From contig NC_088297.1 of assembly GCF_032854445.1 (NCBI RefSeq), positions 3,469,991-3,533,990 on the forward strand: a stretch of 64,000 bases of DNA, written 5' to 3'. Below the pieces are notes generated by a model. That model was not told the DNA's origin. It saw only the letters and a list, made by a program, of their open reading frames with translations, and made no database searches. This document shows, piece by piece, positions 12,401 through 24,500 of this stretch (the first letter of the stretch is position 1; every line of letters starts with the position of its first letter). The position numbers and the translations under genes were made by a program. This DNA comes from Liolophura sinensis (taxonomy: Eukaryota > Mollusca > Polyplacophora > Chitonida > Chitonidae).

Positions 12401-15400
12401 CTGAAGATTTAGCAAAACCAGCAGGTGACTTTCCAAGCCTGCAAAACTGTGAAAATCCAAAACAGGAAAAAAAACTGGCATAATTTTTTTTCAAAATTGA
12501 TAAAAAAAAACTTGGAATTCAACATGATTAAGCCATATACAATATGAATTCCATATGAAGTTTTACTTCAATACAAGAAACTAAAGAAGTCCAGACAACA
12601 GTTTTGAGATGGACTGTTAGAATGACAGAGGCACTAGTAGATTAGGGGTACACTGTAAACGGTACAGGTAGATGACTGTCAATACACCTGGTGAGTTACC
12701 TATGGAATGCACTGATCAGTGAGATAGGTGACAGCATCAGGGGACCTTCCGGCAATACCAGGTTGTCCTGGCAAATGTTGCGCAGCAGATCTTTGGTGAC
12801 TTTGGACTGACCAATGGCTCTGGCCGACAGATACATGAACTTATAGCCGTTGTTACTGATCTTAGTGTAGAGTTCAGCCACTCCAGACTGTGACCAGTCC
12901 CGTCCCAGGATCGGCAAAATCTGACCAAGGACGTCTGATCTGCAAAGAGCATAAAAATAACAGTTGCTCACTTGATGGTTAAACACTTGAGGTTCATTCG
13001 ATATGCAAAAATGCACTTTCAGAAGCACAAAATGACACTTTTGAAGCTAAGTTTTCCTGACAAGAAATGCAGTAATTATTTTCAACATGACTTCCGCCAT
13101 ACACACACCATGCAGGTGTTGAAATAACGCCGGTGTACATGTCGGCGACAGGCAATTTTTCTCAGCGACAGGTCACAAAAAAATACACCTGTTGCAGCGA
13201 CATGTAGGGTCAATAAATTTCTAATCATGTTAAGTGTTAAGTCAATATCCATGCATGCCTATCTTTACTTGGCGTTCCGATAATGAAAATGTTGAGGTAG
13301 GCCACTTTTAGGATTCCAGTCCAGTTAGGAAACAGCGTGAAACACTAGTTAAATAAATCAATAATAAAATGTGAAGTTAATTATATAGTCCCGGTCTCTT
13401 CCTATCGCCCAAAAGTCTAAAATTGCTCATTTTTCCCGCTCAAGGCTCAGACTACATGTAGCGTCACGATGTAAAGGGGAGCAACTCAAGAAACACACGT
13501 ATAAATCGGAAAGCACCCAGAGCGGAAGCTTTTTCTCGGTTGTTTCCCTGGAATGGGAAGTGCGTACATGCACAAGTACAGATTGAGCCATCGCAAGTAA
13601 GTTTCACGTTGATGATTGACTGTGCACAAGTCCCAGTGCCCAAAGAATATTTAACATAAACTGAAATGCTACAGAAACCAAATATTCTTGTGACACTGTA
13701 CACTGATATTGCCTCGCCAAGGTGGCTATGTTGAGGAAAATAATTTCACCAAACTGAAATTACATGTTCCCAACATGTGACAATGGCAATCGGCAGAGCA
13801 AGCACAGAATAGACTTTTTAAAAGTCAGACTGATGGGGACAGATAGATACCTGTTGGTGACAGGTACAAACAAAAATCTACCTGTTTATCACAGGCGGTT
13901 TTAAAAAAAAAATATTTCTACCCCTGATCATGGTGGCATCTCCTTGTATTAAAAAAGGCCAGTCAAGAATCATTTTTTTAACTGGTGGTTGTTAAACATT
14001 GTACGGATGGAAGACAAGCAGTTTCCAGTTAACTTCATGTAAAACCACACAAAAATAGCCCTATTTCCTGCCACCAAATGTCCCTAGGATCAATGCAAGC
14101 AGGGGAATCCAGAAAATCCCATGTCAAATCCACTTTCAAAGGCTGTGCAAACTTATTCATATCCCTCACTGTGCATGTGCCGCTCCCTACCCTCACCTAA
14201 CCGCGCCCTACCCTCACCTAACATCACTGCCACTACTAGAAAAGCTTCACTTATGGAGCCCATGTGGTGCACATAAGCTTCTTTATGCTAAACCGCACCA
14301 ATGCTGTCCTTCCACAGTCCTTGTTTCAGGTGCTGGGTATCAGGTATCATGTTGTGTATACTTTAAATAAAGACAATGGATGTGTGTAAAGTATTACTAC
14401 AAACAAGAGTTGAAACAGTTTTTGTATTTTCTGACATCACTTTCTGTCTATTCACCATGAACCCTCGGCCTTGATCAAGATTTCTCTACAAAATTCTCAG
14501 TTATGCAAAGAGAGCGTAGAGAGCGGCGCATGTGCTGTAAAGGGTATGAAACTTACTTGGTAATCGTGCCATCGATGTCCGAGATAACGATTTTGTCGTC
14601 ATATCTCCAGAGGTAAATGTGAGAGGTACAGCGTGAGGTGCCCTGGTACTGAGTGGTCACTGAGAACGTGATCTCATTCTGACCTTCGTGAAGATTCAGC
14701 TTTATCTGTGTGATATTACAACAAAAAAATACAAATTGGGTTATTACTTTTATTTTTTGTTTATTACATTGTTGTTACACATAATACGGAAGGATTTTTT
14801 GACTTATATCAGGGACAACAGTTTCTGGGTGGAGGAAACCGAAGTGTCCACTGGTTATCGTCACGAAGCATGCCAAGGCTCCACAAGCATTGGTGATAGG
14901 TTCCTAGGTCATTGTTCTGCGCTAACACATTAACCACTAGGCCACGGAGGGGAACTAAAGAATACATTTATGAGTGCATTGTTTCACACCAACTTTGTTT
15001 AGTGACATTAAATTTATTTATTTTATTCGAGTTTAACAACTTCCTCAAGGGCATGAGACTAAATTAGACGTTTTTCCAGCTTGACATTGCTGCCATCATT
15101 CACTTACAATTTCGTCGGAAGAGAGGCGTAGAGATTTTTGGTACTTCTTGTTGGGAACGTCAGCTGACTCGGAACTGATACTCTGGACTTCCGTTCTAGA
15201 CATGCTTTTGTCAGAGGAATCCGTCTCATTATCACTGGAGTCTTCGTCTTTCAACCTGTACAGAAATAAGGGGGATAAATGGGAGTCAGTTCTACTGTTC
15301 TGTCTTGATACCAAGTGCTGATCTTGCACCGAGGTGTCATTTTCCTCTTTCAAAAGAAACGGTCACAAGAGAAACCGGAATATGATGTCTTGTCACTCGT

Positions 15401-15549
15401 ACCCCACGCTCTATAAGGTAAACAATTATTGCGTGAAACCACCACAAAGCAGGTGTATTTGTGTTTCTAAATGTGGGCTTCTTAACTATGAAGTGTTGGT
15501 TTTAGACCACAAATTAAAAAGCTCTTTAAACTTCAGTGCCATACTTTAT

Positions 15550-15586
<37 letters not shown>

Positions 15587-18500
15587 GCCAGAAGTGAATT
15601 TGTTTCACAGTGAAGAAATCTGATTATGCCCACTCAAAAAAGCTGTGTCGTTTAGGCTGAGGCTGAAGTTTGAAGGACATGCAATTATTTGATGCACTCG
15701 TTTCCACGACCCATGCGTTTACATCCGCAATTTTTACTACACCCTCAATCCACCTCAGCAATAAATCCTTGTCCAATGCGTTTAAAAATGAAACATGTTC
15801 CATTTTCACTGCTTCAATGTACACGTATGCTGAGTCTTGTGGAGACAATTCTGCGTAATTATGTAATTCCCATTCTCATAAAAATTAACAAAGGAGTAAG
15901 CACTGACGCCATCCTAGGTCCGGGGAAACACAACATTGTTAACACCAACCTTTTAGTTGCATCATGAGATGGTTTCCTGGGACTGCTGGGAGCACTTGAA
16001 GCAGGACTAGGTGGCACCTCACTGAGTAAAGCTTCACTTTGTACCTAACGCACAAACAGAAGAGATTTATTTATTTATTTATTTGGTTGGAGTTTAAGGG
16101 AGTATTAAAGAATACACGACTTCTGTGACCCATTATCATGGGAGGCAAAAGGGCAAAGTTCAAGGAAAACCCTGCACACCTTGAATTCTCACGTGACCAG
16201 AGAAGAGGCCAGTATGAGCTGGTAGTGAACTCACAGCAATTGAACTGGCGAGCGAATAGAGAGTTGAAGATGTAAACATAAATCCTATACAAGTACTGAA
16301 AGCTTAGTCCCTTCCAAACATGGATACTGACTGGTGTTGTATGTACCAATGTTGGAAGTATTTCCAATATATTTTATGCTGATTTAATTTACTTTATTTG
16401 TTGTTGGTTATTTGATGGGTGTTCCAGATCCAAGAATATTCCACTTATATGACGGAGACCAGGATTATGTTGGGAGGAAACCAGGCAGAAGTGAATATTC
16501 TTGAGTACGGCATAAAACACTAATCAAAAAAGTAAAATACCAAATGCATCTAAGATCTACTTACACAAAGCTGAATCAAGACAAATGGAATCATGTAGGT
16601 AGTGATTAAATATCTCATTAATGTCAGATATCATTGTGATTTTTTGTACTCTAAATGCTATACTCTATATTCTTTGTACTCTAAATGCTATACTCTATAC
16701 TCTTTGTACTCTAAATGCTATACTCTATACTCTTTGTGCTCTAAATGCTATACTCTATACTCTTTGTACTCTAAATGCTATACTCTATACTCTTTGTGCT
16801 CTAAATGCTATTTCACAAATGGACCAGATTAAAAAGCAACAATACTGTGCAATTCCGAAAAAAGTGCTTTAGTAAGTTGTGGTTGCTCTTGGGAACTATA
16901 ATTCTGAAAAAGACAATTTTGATTATAGCTGTTCAAGGGCTAGTATAGGTATTTTGTTTCCTCAAACCTCATACACACTCAACCAATACCTGGTCGGTCT
17001 GAGAGTTTGAAAGACTGAACTCATAACCCCTTGGCCATGAACCCTGGTTACTGTACTTCTTCAACCTTTTTCGCATATTTACATGGTGTATGTTAAAGTG
17101 TATTGTGAGGGATCTATTTTGTGGTGACTGATAAAATGATACATTTCGAGAAACCCTGAAATTTGTCAACCCAACTAATTTTGACTTCAAAATAAATAAA
17201 TAAATAAACAATTAAAATGAAAAGATGAATAAATCGCACTGAAAGCTGTTCTTTCAAATGCAAAAAGGTTGAGGAATTAAGGTACATTAACAATAATGTG
17301 GCAGATAAGAATACAAACCTTCTTTGAGGACTGCACCACCACCTCGGTCACCAATTCCGTGGCGGCATTGTTCAGGACAGGTACCTTCCCTGCCACTATG
17401 GATGTGGAGATGGGAGGAGCCTCACCACTGGTTGCCACAGCAACAGTAGTTGACATGATGACAGCACTGCTACCTGATGGCGATGAGATACTAACAGCCG
17501 GAGTAGCAACGCTGACAGTTGGTGTGGCAACGCCAGCAGTCGCTATAGCAACACTCACAACTGGTGCGGCAGTGTTGACAGCCGGTGCGGCAATGCTGAC
17601 AGCTGGTGAGGCAACGCTGGCAGTCGGCATGGCAACGCTAACAACTGGTGCAGCAATGCTGACAACAGGCTCAGCAACACTAACAACTGGGGCAGCATCG
17701 CTGACAAGCGGTGCACCTGCACCAACTGAAACCGTGGCACTGACTGAAATTTTCGCAATAGGCGTTGCCTCAGCTTTTGATTCAGCGCTTGCCGTGACCT
17801 CTGAAGCTGGCACGGTGACAGCATTCACCGTGCTGATGACTTCTGCAGCTGGTGCCGAGGTCACTTCCCCTGGGCTACAGGATGTCACTGTGCCATCTGA
17901 AGACGGTGCTATAGTGGTGTGCTGCACAGTTGTCGTCGTTGTTAAGTACGCTGATGTTGTTTGGGTTTCATCAGGCGGGGCCCGTCTCCAGGAGAACCAG
18001 GACGTCACGCCTGTCTTCTTCCCTTTCTTTTTTGGCATGTGCTCTTTGATTAAATTTTGGACCGCAGACTGAAAATGATACAAGTCAGATGAGAGACCTA
18101 TGCGTGGGTGCTCTTATTTTATTTTCAATTAAGTTCACTTCATGCAGTCAGGATTATGAGTGGAGGAAAGCCGAGTCTTGAATGGAGGAGGTTTATTTGG
18201 GAGGCCGATACAACCTGGTACTACAGTAACATTTGGAGAAGGTAAATGTACATATGGCCATCTCCTCTGACCTAAGTTCTCATTATATTTCATTTAAATT
18301 CCGAGGCCAAGTAGCTGATTACTTTTCCTGTGTAGACTTTTACTCACTACAATGAGAAATGCCCAACCTACCTCTGGCAAATACTTCTGAAAAGCCACTA
18401 GAGATAAGATCTGGGGTGCAGCCGTGGCCCAGTTGTAAAATCTGAAAGGATAATTTATTCATTTTTACCCTACAGTATTGGTGTTTATTTTTTAGCTGAC

Positions 18501-21500
18501 TTACAACCACTTTTGTTTTTCAGTGTAACAGTTAAATAGAATATGCATATAGTAGCAGGCATGGTTGACACAGAGATCAGATGCCTGTTTTTCAGTGTAA
18601 CAGTTAAACAGAACGTGTATATAGTAACCGGCATGGTTGACACTGAGATCAGATTTCTGTTTTTCAGCATAACAGTTAAATAGAGCACGCATATAGTAGC
18701 CAGCATGATTGACACTGACAACAGACTTCTGTTTTTCAGTGTAACAGTTAAATAGAACATGCATATAGTAGCCAGCATGGTTGACATTGACAACAGACTT
18801 CTGTTTTTCAGTGTAACAGTTAAATAGAACATGCATATAGTAGCCAGCATGGTTGACATTGACAACAGACTTCTGTTATTCAGTGTAACAGTTAAATAGA
18901 ACAAGCATATAGTAGCCGGCATCGTTGACACTGAGATCAGACCAATATATAAACTCAGATCAGACTCCTGTTTTTTGTTGTTTTTTTTTTTTTTGTTTTT
19001 TTTCTGTGTAACAGTTTAATATAGAAATCAAACTTGTTTTTTCATTGTAACAGTTTAATATTGAACTCAGACTTGTTCTTCAGTGTCACAGATTAATGGA
19101 ACATGTATGGAGCACGCGTAGAGACACTAGCGTGGTGGACACGGAGATCAGCCTCATTGTGATTCATTGTAACAGTTGAATATTCAGATCAGTTTAACAG
19201 AAGACACACAGAGACACCAACATCGTTAACACACGTCTCATGTCTCCATATTACATGTACGATAACTGGTGACAGATGTTTGACAGGGATAATGGAGACT
19301 GTCACACGCCTGTGGGAGGGGGGGGCGTCCACAACCGTTGCGTGTCATATTTCCTGTTTACTATACCCCAATATTGTGTTGAAATAACGATGACTAACAC
19401 AGGCAAGCGTTCGTGTTAATGAGATTAAATGTCTATGCTGATGTACATGTCTGTAACTGATGACAAATTACGGCAGGAATATCTGGATAGATGCATATGA
19501 ATGTCTATGGTTCTTTAGTATTAAAACACACACTAAAGGAGTTGACTATGACATAAAACCCCAATCAAATAAATGAATAACTCCATATATAATTCATACA
19601 AATCTGAATTTGAACAAGATTTGACAAAGCCTTACTTGTCTCCTATCCTGACCACCAGGTCCGGGTGCTGTACCAAACTGAGGTCCTCGCACAGTGTGTC
19701 AAAGGTCACAACATTCTGCATGAAGTTCTCCATGGAGACCTGGCCGTCCATGTCTGACAGTCCTCCGCAGAGGGACAGCGAGACTTCCCCCAGGTGGCGT
19801 ACTTCTGACAGGAGGTAGCTGGCGGGTGGGCCCCCGATGGCACCCTCAACAGAGTGTGGGGACTGGGGTAGGGAGGCGCCCCGCCCAGATTCTGCGTCCT
19901 CTTCTTTCTCTTTGATAGACATGAAGTGGAAGGAACTGTAACAGAGATCTGATTGTTGTTTAATGTAATATTGACGAGTTATCTGCAAGGAACTGTAAGA
20001 AAGATCTGATTGTTGTTTAATGTAATATTGACGAGTTATCCGCAAGGAACTGTAACAGAGATCTGATTGTTGTTTAATGTAATATTGACGAGTTATCCGC
20101 AAGGAACTGTAACAGAGATCTGATTGTTGTTTAATGTAATATTGACGAGTTATCCGCAAGGCACTGTAACAGAGATCTGATTGTTGTTTAATGTAATATT
20201 GACGAGTTATCCGCAAGGAACTGTAACAGAGATCTGATTGTTGTTTAATGTAATATTGACGAGTTATCCGCAAGGCACTGTAACAGAGATCTGATTGTTG
20301 TTTAATGTAATATTGACGAGTTATCCGCACGGAACTGTAACAGAGATCTGATTGTTGTTTAATGTAATATTGACGAGTTATCCGCACGGAACTGTAACAG
20401 AGATCTGATTGTTGTTTAATGTAATATTGACGAGTTATCCGCAAGGAACTGTAACAGAGATCTGATTGTTGTTTAATGTAATATTGACGAGTTATCCGCA
20501 CGGAACTGTAACAGAGATCTGATTGTTGTTTAATGTAATATTGACGAGTTATCCGCACGGAACTGTAACAGAGATCTGATTGTTGTTTAATGTAATATTG
20601 ACGAGTTATCCGCACGGAACTGTAACAGAGATCTGATTGTTGTTTAATGTAATATTGACGAGTTATCCGCAAGGCACTGTAACAGAGATCTGATTGTTGT
20701 TTAATGTAATATTGACGAGTTATCCGCACGGAACTGTAACAGAGATCTGATTGTTGTTTAATGTAATATTGACGAGTTATCCGCACGGAACTGTAACAGA
20801 GATCTGATTGTTGTTTAATGTAATATTGACGAGTTATCCGCAAGGAACTGTAACAGAGATCTGATTGTTGTTTAATGTAATATTGACGAGTTATCCGCAA
20901 GTCCATGTAAGATGGTGGTCAGTTTTATGGGTGGGGAAAATGCAGTGACAAGTTAGAGACAAACACTCCCTTACATGACACACAAATATGCACACAGCAC
21001 TGAAGGAAGACAAGTGCTCTTCAATGCACATTACACTGCACAAACGTACTGTCACCAAATCCTCATGAACAGTGACAGTGGGTGATCCACAAATTCTTGT
21101 AATGTATAAGACCCAGGTTGACAGAGAGAAACAGGATTTTTTTGCTATTGTTTGCAAGCATATTTATCTAAAAATGCACTCACACGTACAAGATTACAGT
21201 CAGGTCCAGATAAAATGTAGATGAAAAGGTACAGCACCTTTTGTCAGGTACCTTAAATGACCTAATATTTTATACATATAATCAAATTCCTCCTTTTTCC
21301 TGCTTATGAAAGTTTTATTGATTTCAAAAATGTGTTTTGATGGTTGTTGGGAAGGTAGGATGATATTCTACTGGGGAAATGTAACTCTTAGCCCCAAAAG
21401 TCATATTTTATGACATTTTTTTATCTCCAAAAAATACATTTCTTTCACTGAAATTTTAGGTCATTTTTGGTAAGTCAAGGACATTTCCAGCCCAATGTTA

Positions 21501-24500
21501 CATTTAACAACTGTAAAGATTTAAAAATACTCAATGAATTAATGTTACAAAGAATACTCTAATACAACAACAGCAGAAGCCTGTTGACAACAAGTTTTAC
21601 ACAAATCAGAAGTATTACAATTCACCTTTTAAATCTACGTACCTTTTGGGGAAGTATAGTTTGGCGACCTCAGGATCCATTTCTTCTTTGGTCAGATCTT
21701 CCAGGTAAATACCTTCCTCCTCAGGCTTGTGGCGTATCGCCTTTGTCTTCCTCATGAAATAGAACAGCCCCCCGGAGTCCTGAGCCTGGGGCTTCACTAC
21801 GGAATCTAAACAATAAACATATGCTCCTTACATGTAGGCTTTTGTCCTGCTCATAATAGTTTATAACTCAGACTTCATGTGGGATACTTTATCGATTCAT
21901 AAATACTTCTGGTTAAGTTTTATCTTTTCTTTTCATGTGTTTTTCTTTTATGATTGTGGGTTTCCCCTGTAAAACACCGATGAAATAAGTAAATAAATCT
22001 TTTCTTTCAATCATAAAGGTTTAAGTCACATACATACTATAAAAGTGGAAAAGGTTATTTCAGCCTGTGTTAATCAGACATGAGTGCACACATACTGGAG
22101 CCTTGTGGGCTTGTGGAGGCAGGTTGGTCTTTAGTGGTCGGGGTCTGGTCCTGTGATGTGGAAGGGAGGGGCTGGGGCAGCTGTCCCCACTCCCACAACG
22201 TGTCGGGGGGCTGGAGCAGATGCTCCACCTCCGTCTCCTCCTGACGCTGTCTTTCACACTCTGTGTCACTCTTACAGCTTGGGCTCGGGCACCGCGTTGC
22301 TGAGGGACTACAACAACAACAACGACGACACATACATATGCAGTGAACATTTGTTACGAACAGCAAAGGCGGAATCTGTAGTATTTCTGTAGCGTAACTT
22401 TTTCATCAAGGTTTAATCCCATACTCAAGAATTTTTCACCTACAACAATGACAATCTGTTTTATGTACAGAAAAAACCAAAACCATCAACCTCTGGTAAT
22501 TTACTGACGAACTTTTCACATAGGTGACATACTGATACATGGGAAGTCGAGTGCCCTTCAGTGAAGGTTAGACAGAACAAACAGCTACATGAGTGTCACT
22601 GACGGTTTTTTATCACCAACACCCTCCAAAACAGTGAGAATGACATGCACAAATCAGATGAGATCTGAACGCACCTTCCTACAGGTGTGACATCAGTGTC
22701 GCTGAACGGATGAAGTTGAGCCTCAAACTGACTGCTCGCCCATATATCTGTACGGTCCATCCTGTCTTCCTCGGCCAGCGGCAAACTGACAGACTTCACC
22801 ATATTTGGCGGCGCAGGCGGAAGCTTCAGGTCTTCTTCATCAGACGTTACGTCCATTTCAAATATTTCCGTGTCGGGGCTTGACTTTGCCGAAGGTCTGG
22901 AATTGTTCTTCTTGTAAGGCATTTTTTTCTTCCTTCGCCGCTTCGACTTTGTGAGCTCTTCGGCAGCAGGTTTGTCTTCCCGACGTTTCACCTTGGGAGT
23001 TGTGTCCCTTGATCCGGATTCTTTAGACGAGTTGTCGCTTTCTCCGAAAGAGTCCTTGGAACTGTTTTTGGACAGGGGGGATGTTTTACTGGATTTGCCC
23101 GACACTGATAACTGTGAAACCTGTTTATTGGCAGGAAGTTTCACCTGCTTGGACTGTGTTTTGCTGCTGGAATGCTCAGATTTGAACTTATATGATGTTT
23201 CATCAAGCTGTTTCTCACAGCTCAACGATGGGGCTTGGTCATCTCTAGGTGCTTCTTTCTGATTGGTCAACTCTTCACGCTCAGCCTTTTGAGCCTGTTT
23301 CCGGAGTTCCTGGACGCCCTGCTCCATGAGGTCTGCCGTGGAAGGAATCGGGGAAGTGGCAAGATAAGGCGGAATCTGTAAAAGATTTCCGTATAAATTT
23401 TGCTAGTTTCATAAACAATTTTAAAGAAACAAAGATATACAATAACACTTTTATCAAATTTGCATAACTCCCAATGACCTGTCTTTGGACTGTTCAATAT
23501 GATGACATGGTTTTAACCTACTGTCTTCTTTTTTTTAAAAACAATTACGACAAATTGCTGTAAGAAAAAAAAATTGGGATTTGATTTCGAATACCGTCCC
23601 AAGGCTGACTTTCAAAAAACTTTTGCAAATCAGTTTTTCATCACTTTCCTGTTAAATCATGTCGCTGAATCATTGTGCTATGGACGCCATTCACGGAAAA
23701 ATGTACATTTATCCATAAGAGTCGTTAGAACCAGGGGTAATTCTTGGCACTCGAGCCCATGCAATGTGGCCTCTGTGCCCACCCATGTTAACTTTCTGGA
23801 AACAGGCATGCCAGGAAACAGAATCATACACCGTACACTGTCTACATGTACATCACAGATTTATTTATTTATCTATTTGATTGGTGTTTTACGCTGTACC
23901 CAAAAATATTTCACTCATACGACGTCAGCCAACATTATGGTGGGTGGAAACCAGGCAGAGCCCGGGGGAAACCCACGACCATCCGCAGGTTGCTAACCGA
24001 CCTTCCCAGGTACGGCCAGCATGAGCTGGACTTGAACTCACAGCGACCGCATTGGTGAGAGACTCCTGGGTCATTACGCTGCGCTAGTGCGCTAACCAAC
24101 TGAGCCACGGAGGCCCCCGTACATTACAGATGATTTGTCACTGCGGCCATGTAGAGCTCAGGTGCTCCCTGTGATTGACATTAACCCGTATCTCAGACAT
24201 TCATTCTAAAACACAGATTCCTCAATCAAATGACGACACTCTACAACATGACACTTTGATTCTCTGCAAGTCTCTAGCACCATACCAAATGCGGCACTGC
24301 ATGCAACCACTAACTCATTCACAAAGCGTACCTCCTGGAAAGCCTCTTCTTCAAGTTCCTTGACAAAAAACGCTTCTCCAGTCTCCCCGAGCTTCATGTG
24401 CAAGTCGACGGGCTCTCCGTTAATTTCAATGTCCACCTGAGCAGGTAAGGTGAAGAAATACAGATTGGGGTAAGGACATTTGTATTCTTTTCTTTAACCA

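Noticed and set aside
17296-18072. 258-codon plus-strand frame opposite lipin exon 9
   Set aside because: It mirrors the repetitive lipin exon. The minus-strand frame has conserved lipin residues and splice sites; the plus frame has neither.
18485-18931. 148-codon minus-strand frame
   Set aside because: It is the 72-bp array read in frame; it stops before exon 8 and resembles no protein.
22300-22307. Alternative lipin exon 5 acceptor CCTCAG, 6 nt downstream of the chosen one
   Set aside because: With exon 4 ending in phase 2 it would shift the frame and lead to an early stop; the TTGTAG acceptor keeps the conserved SDTE and [11 protein letters not shown] frame.
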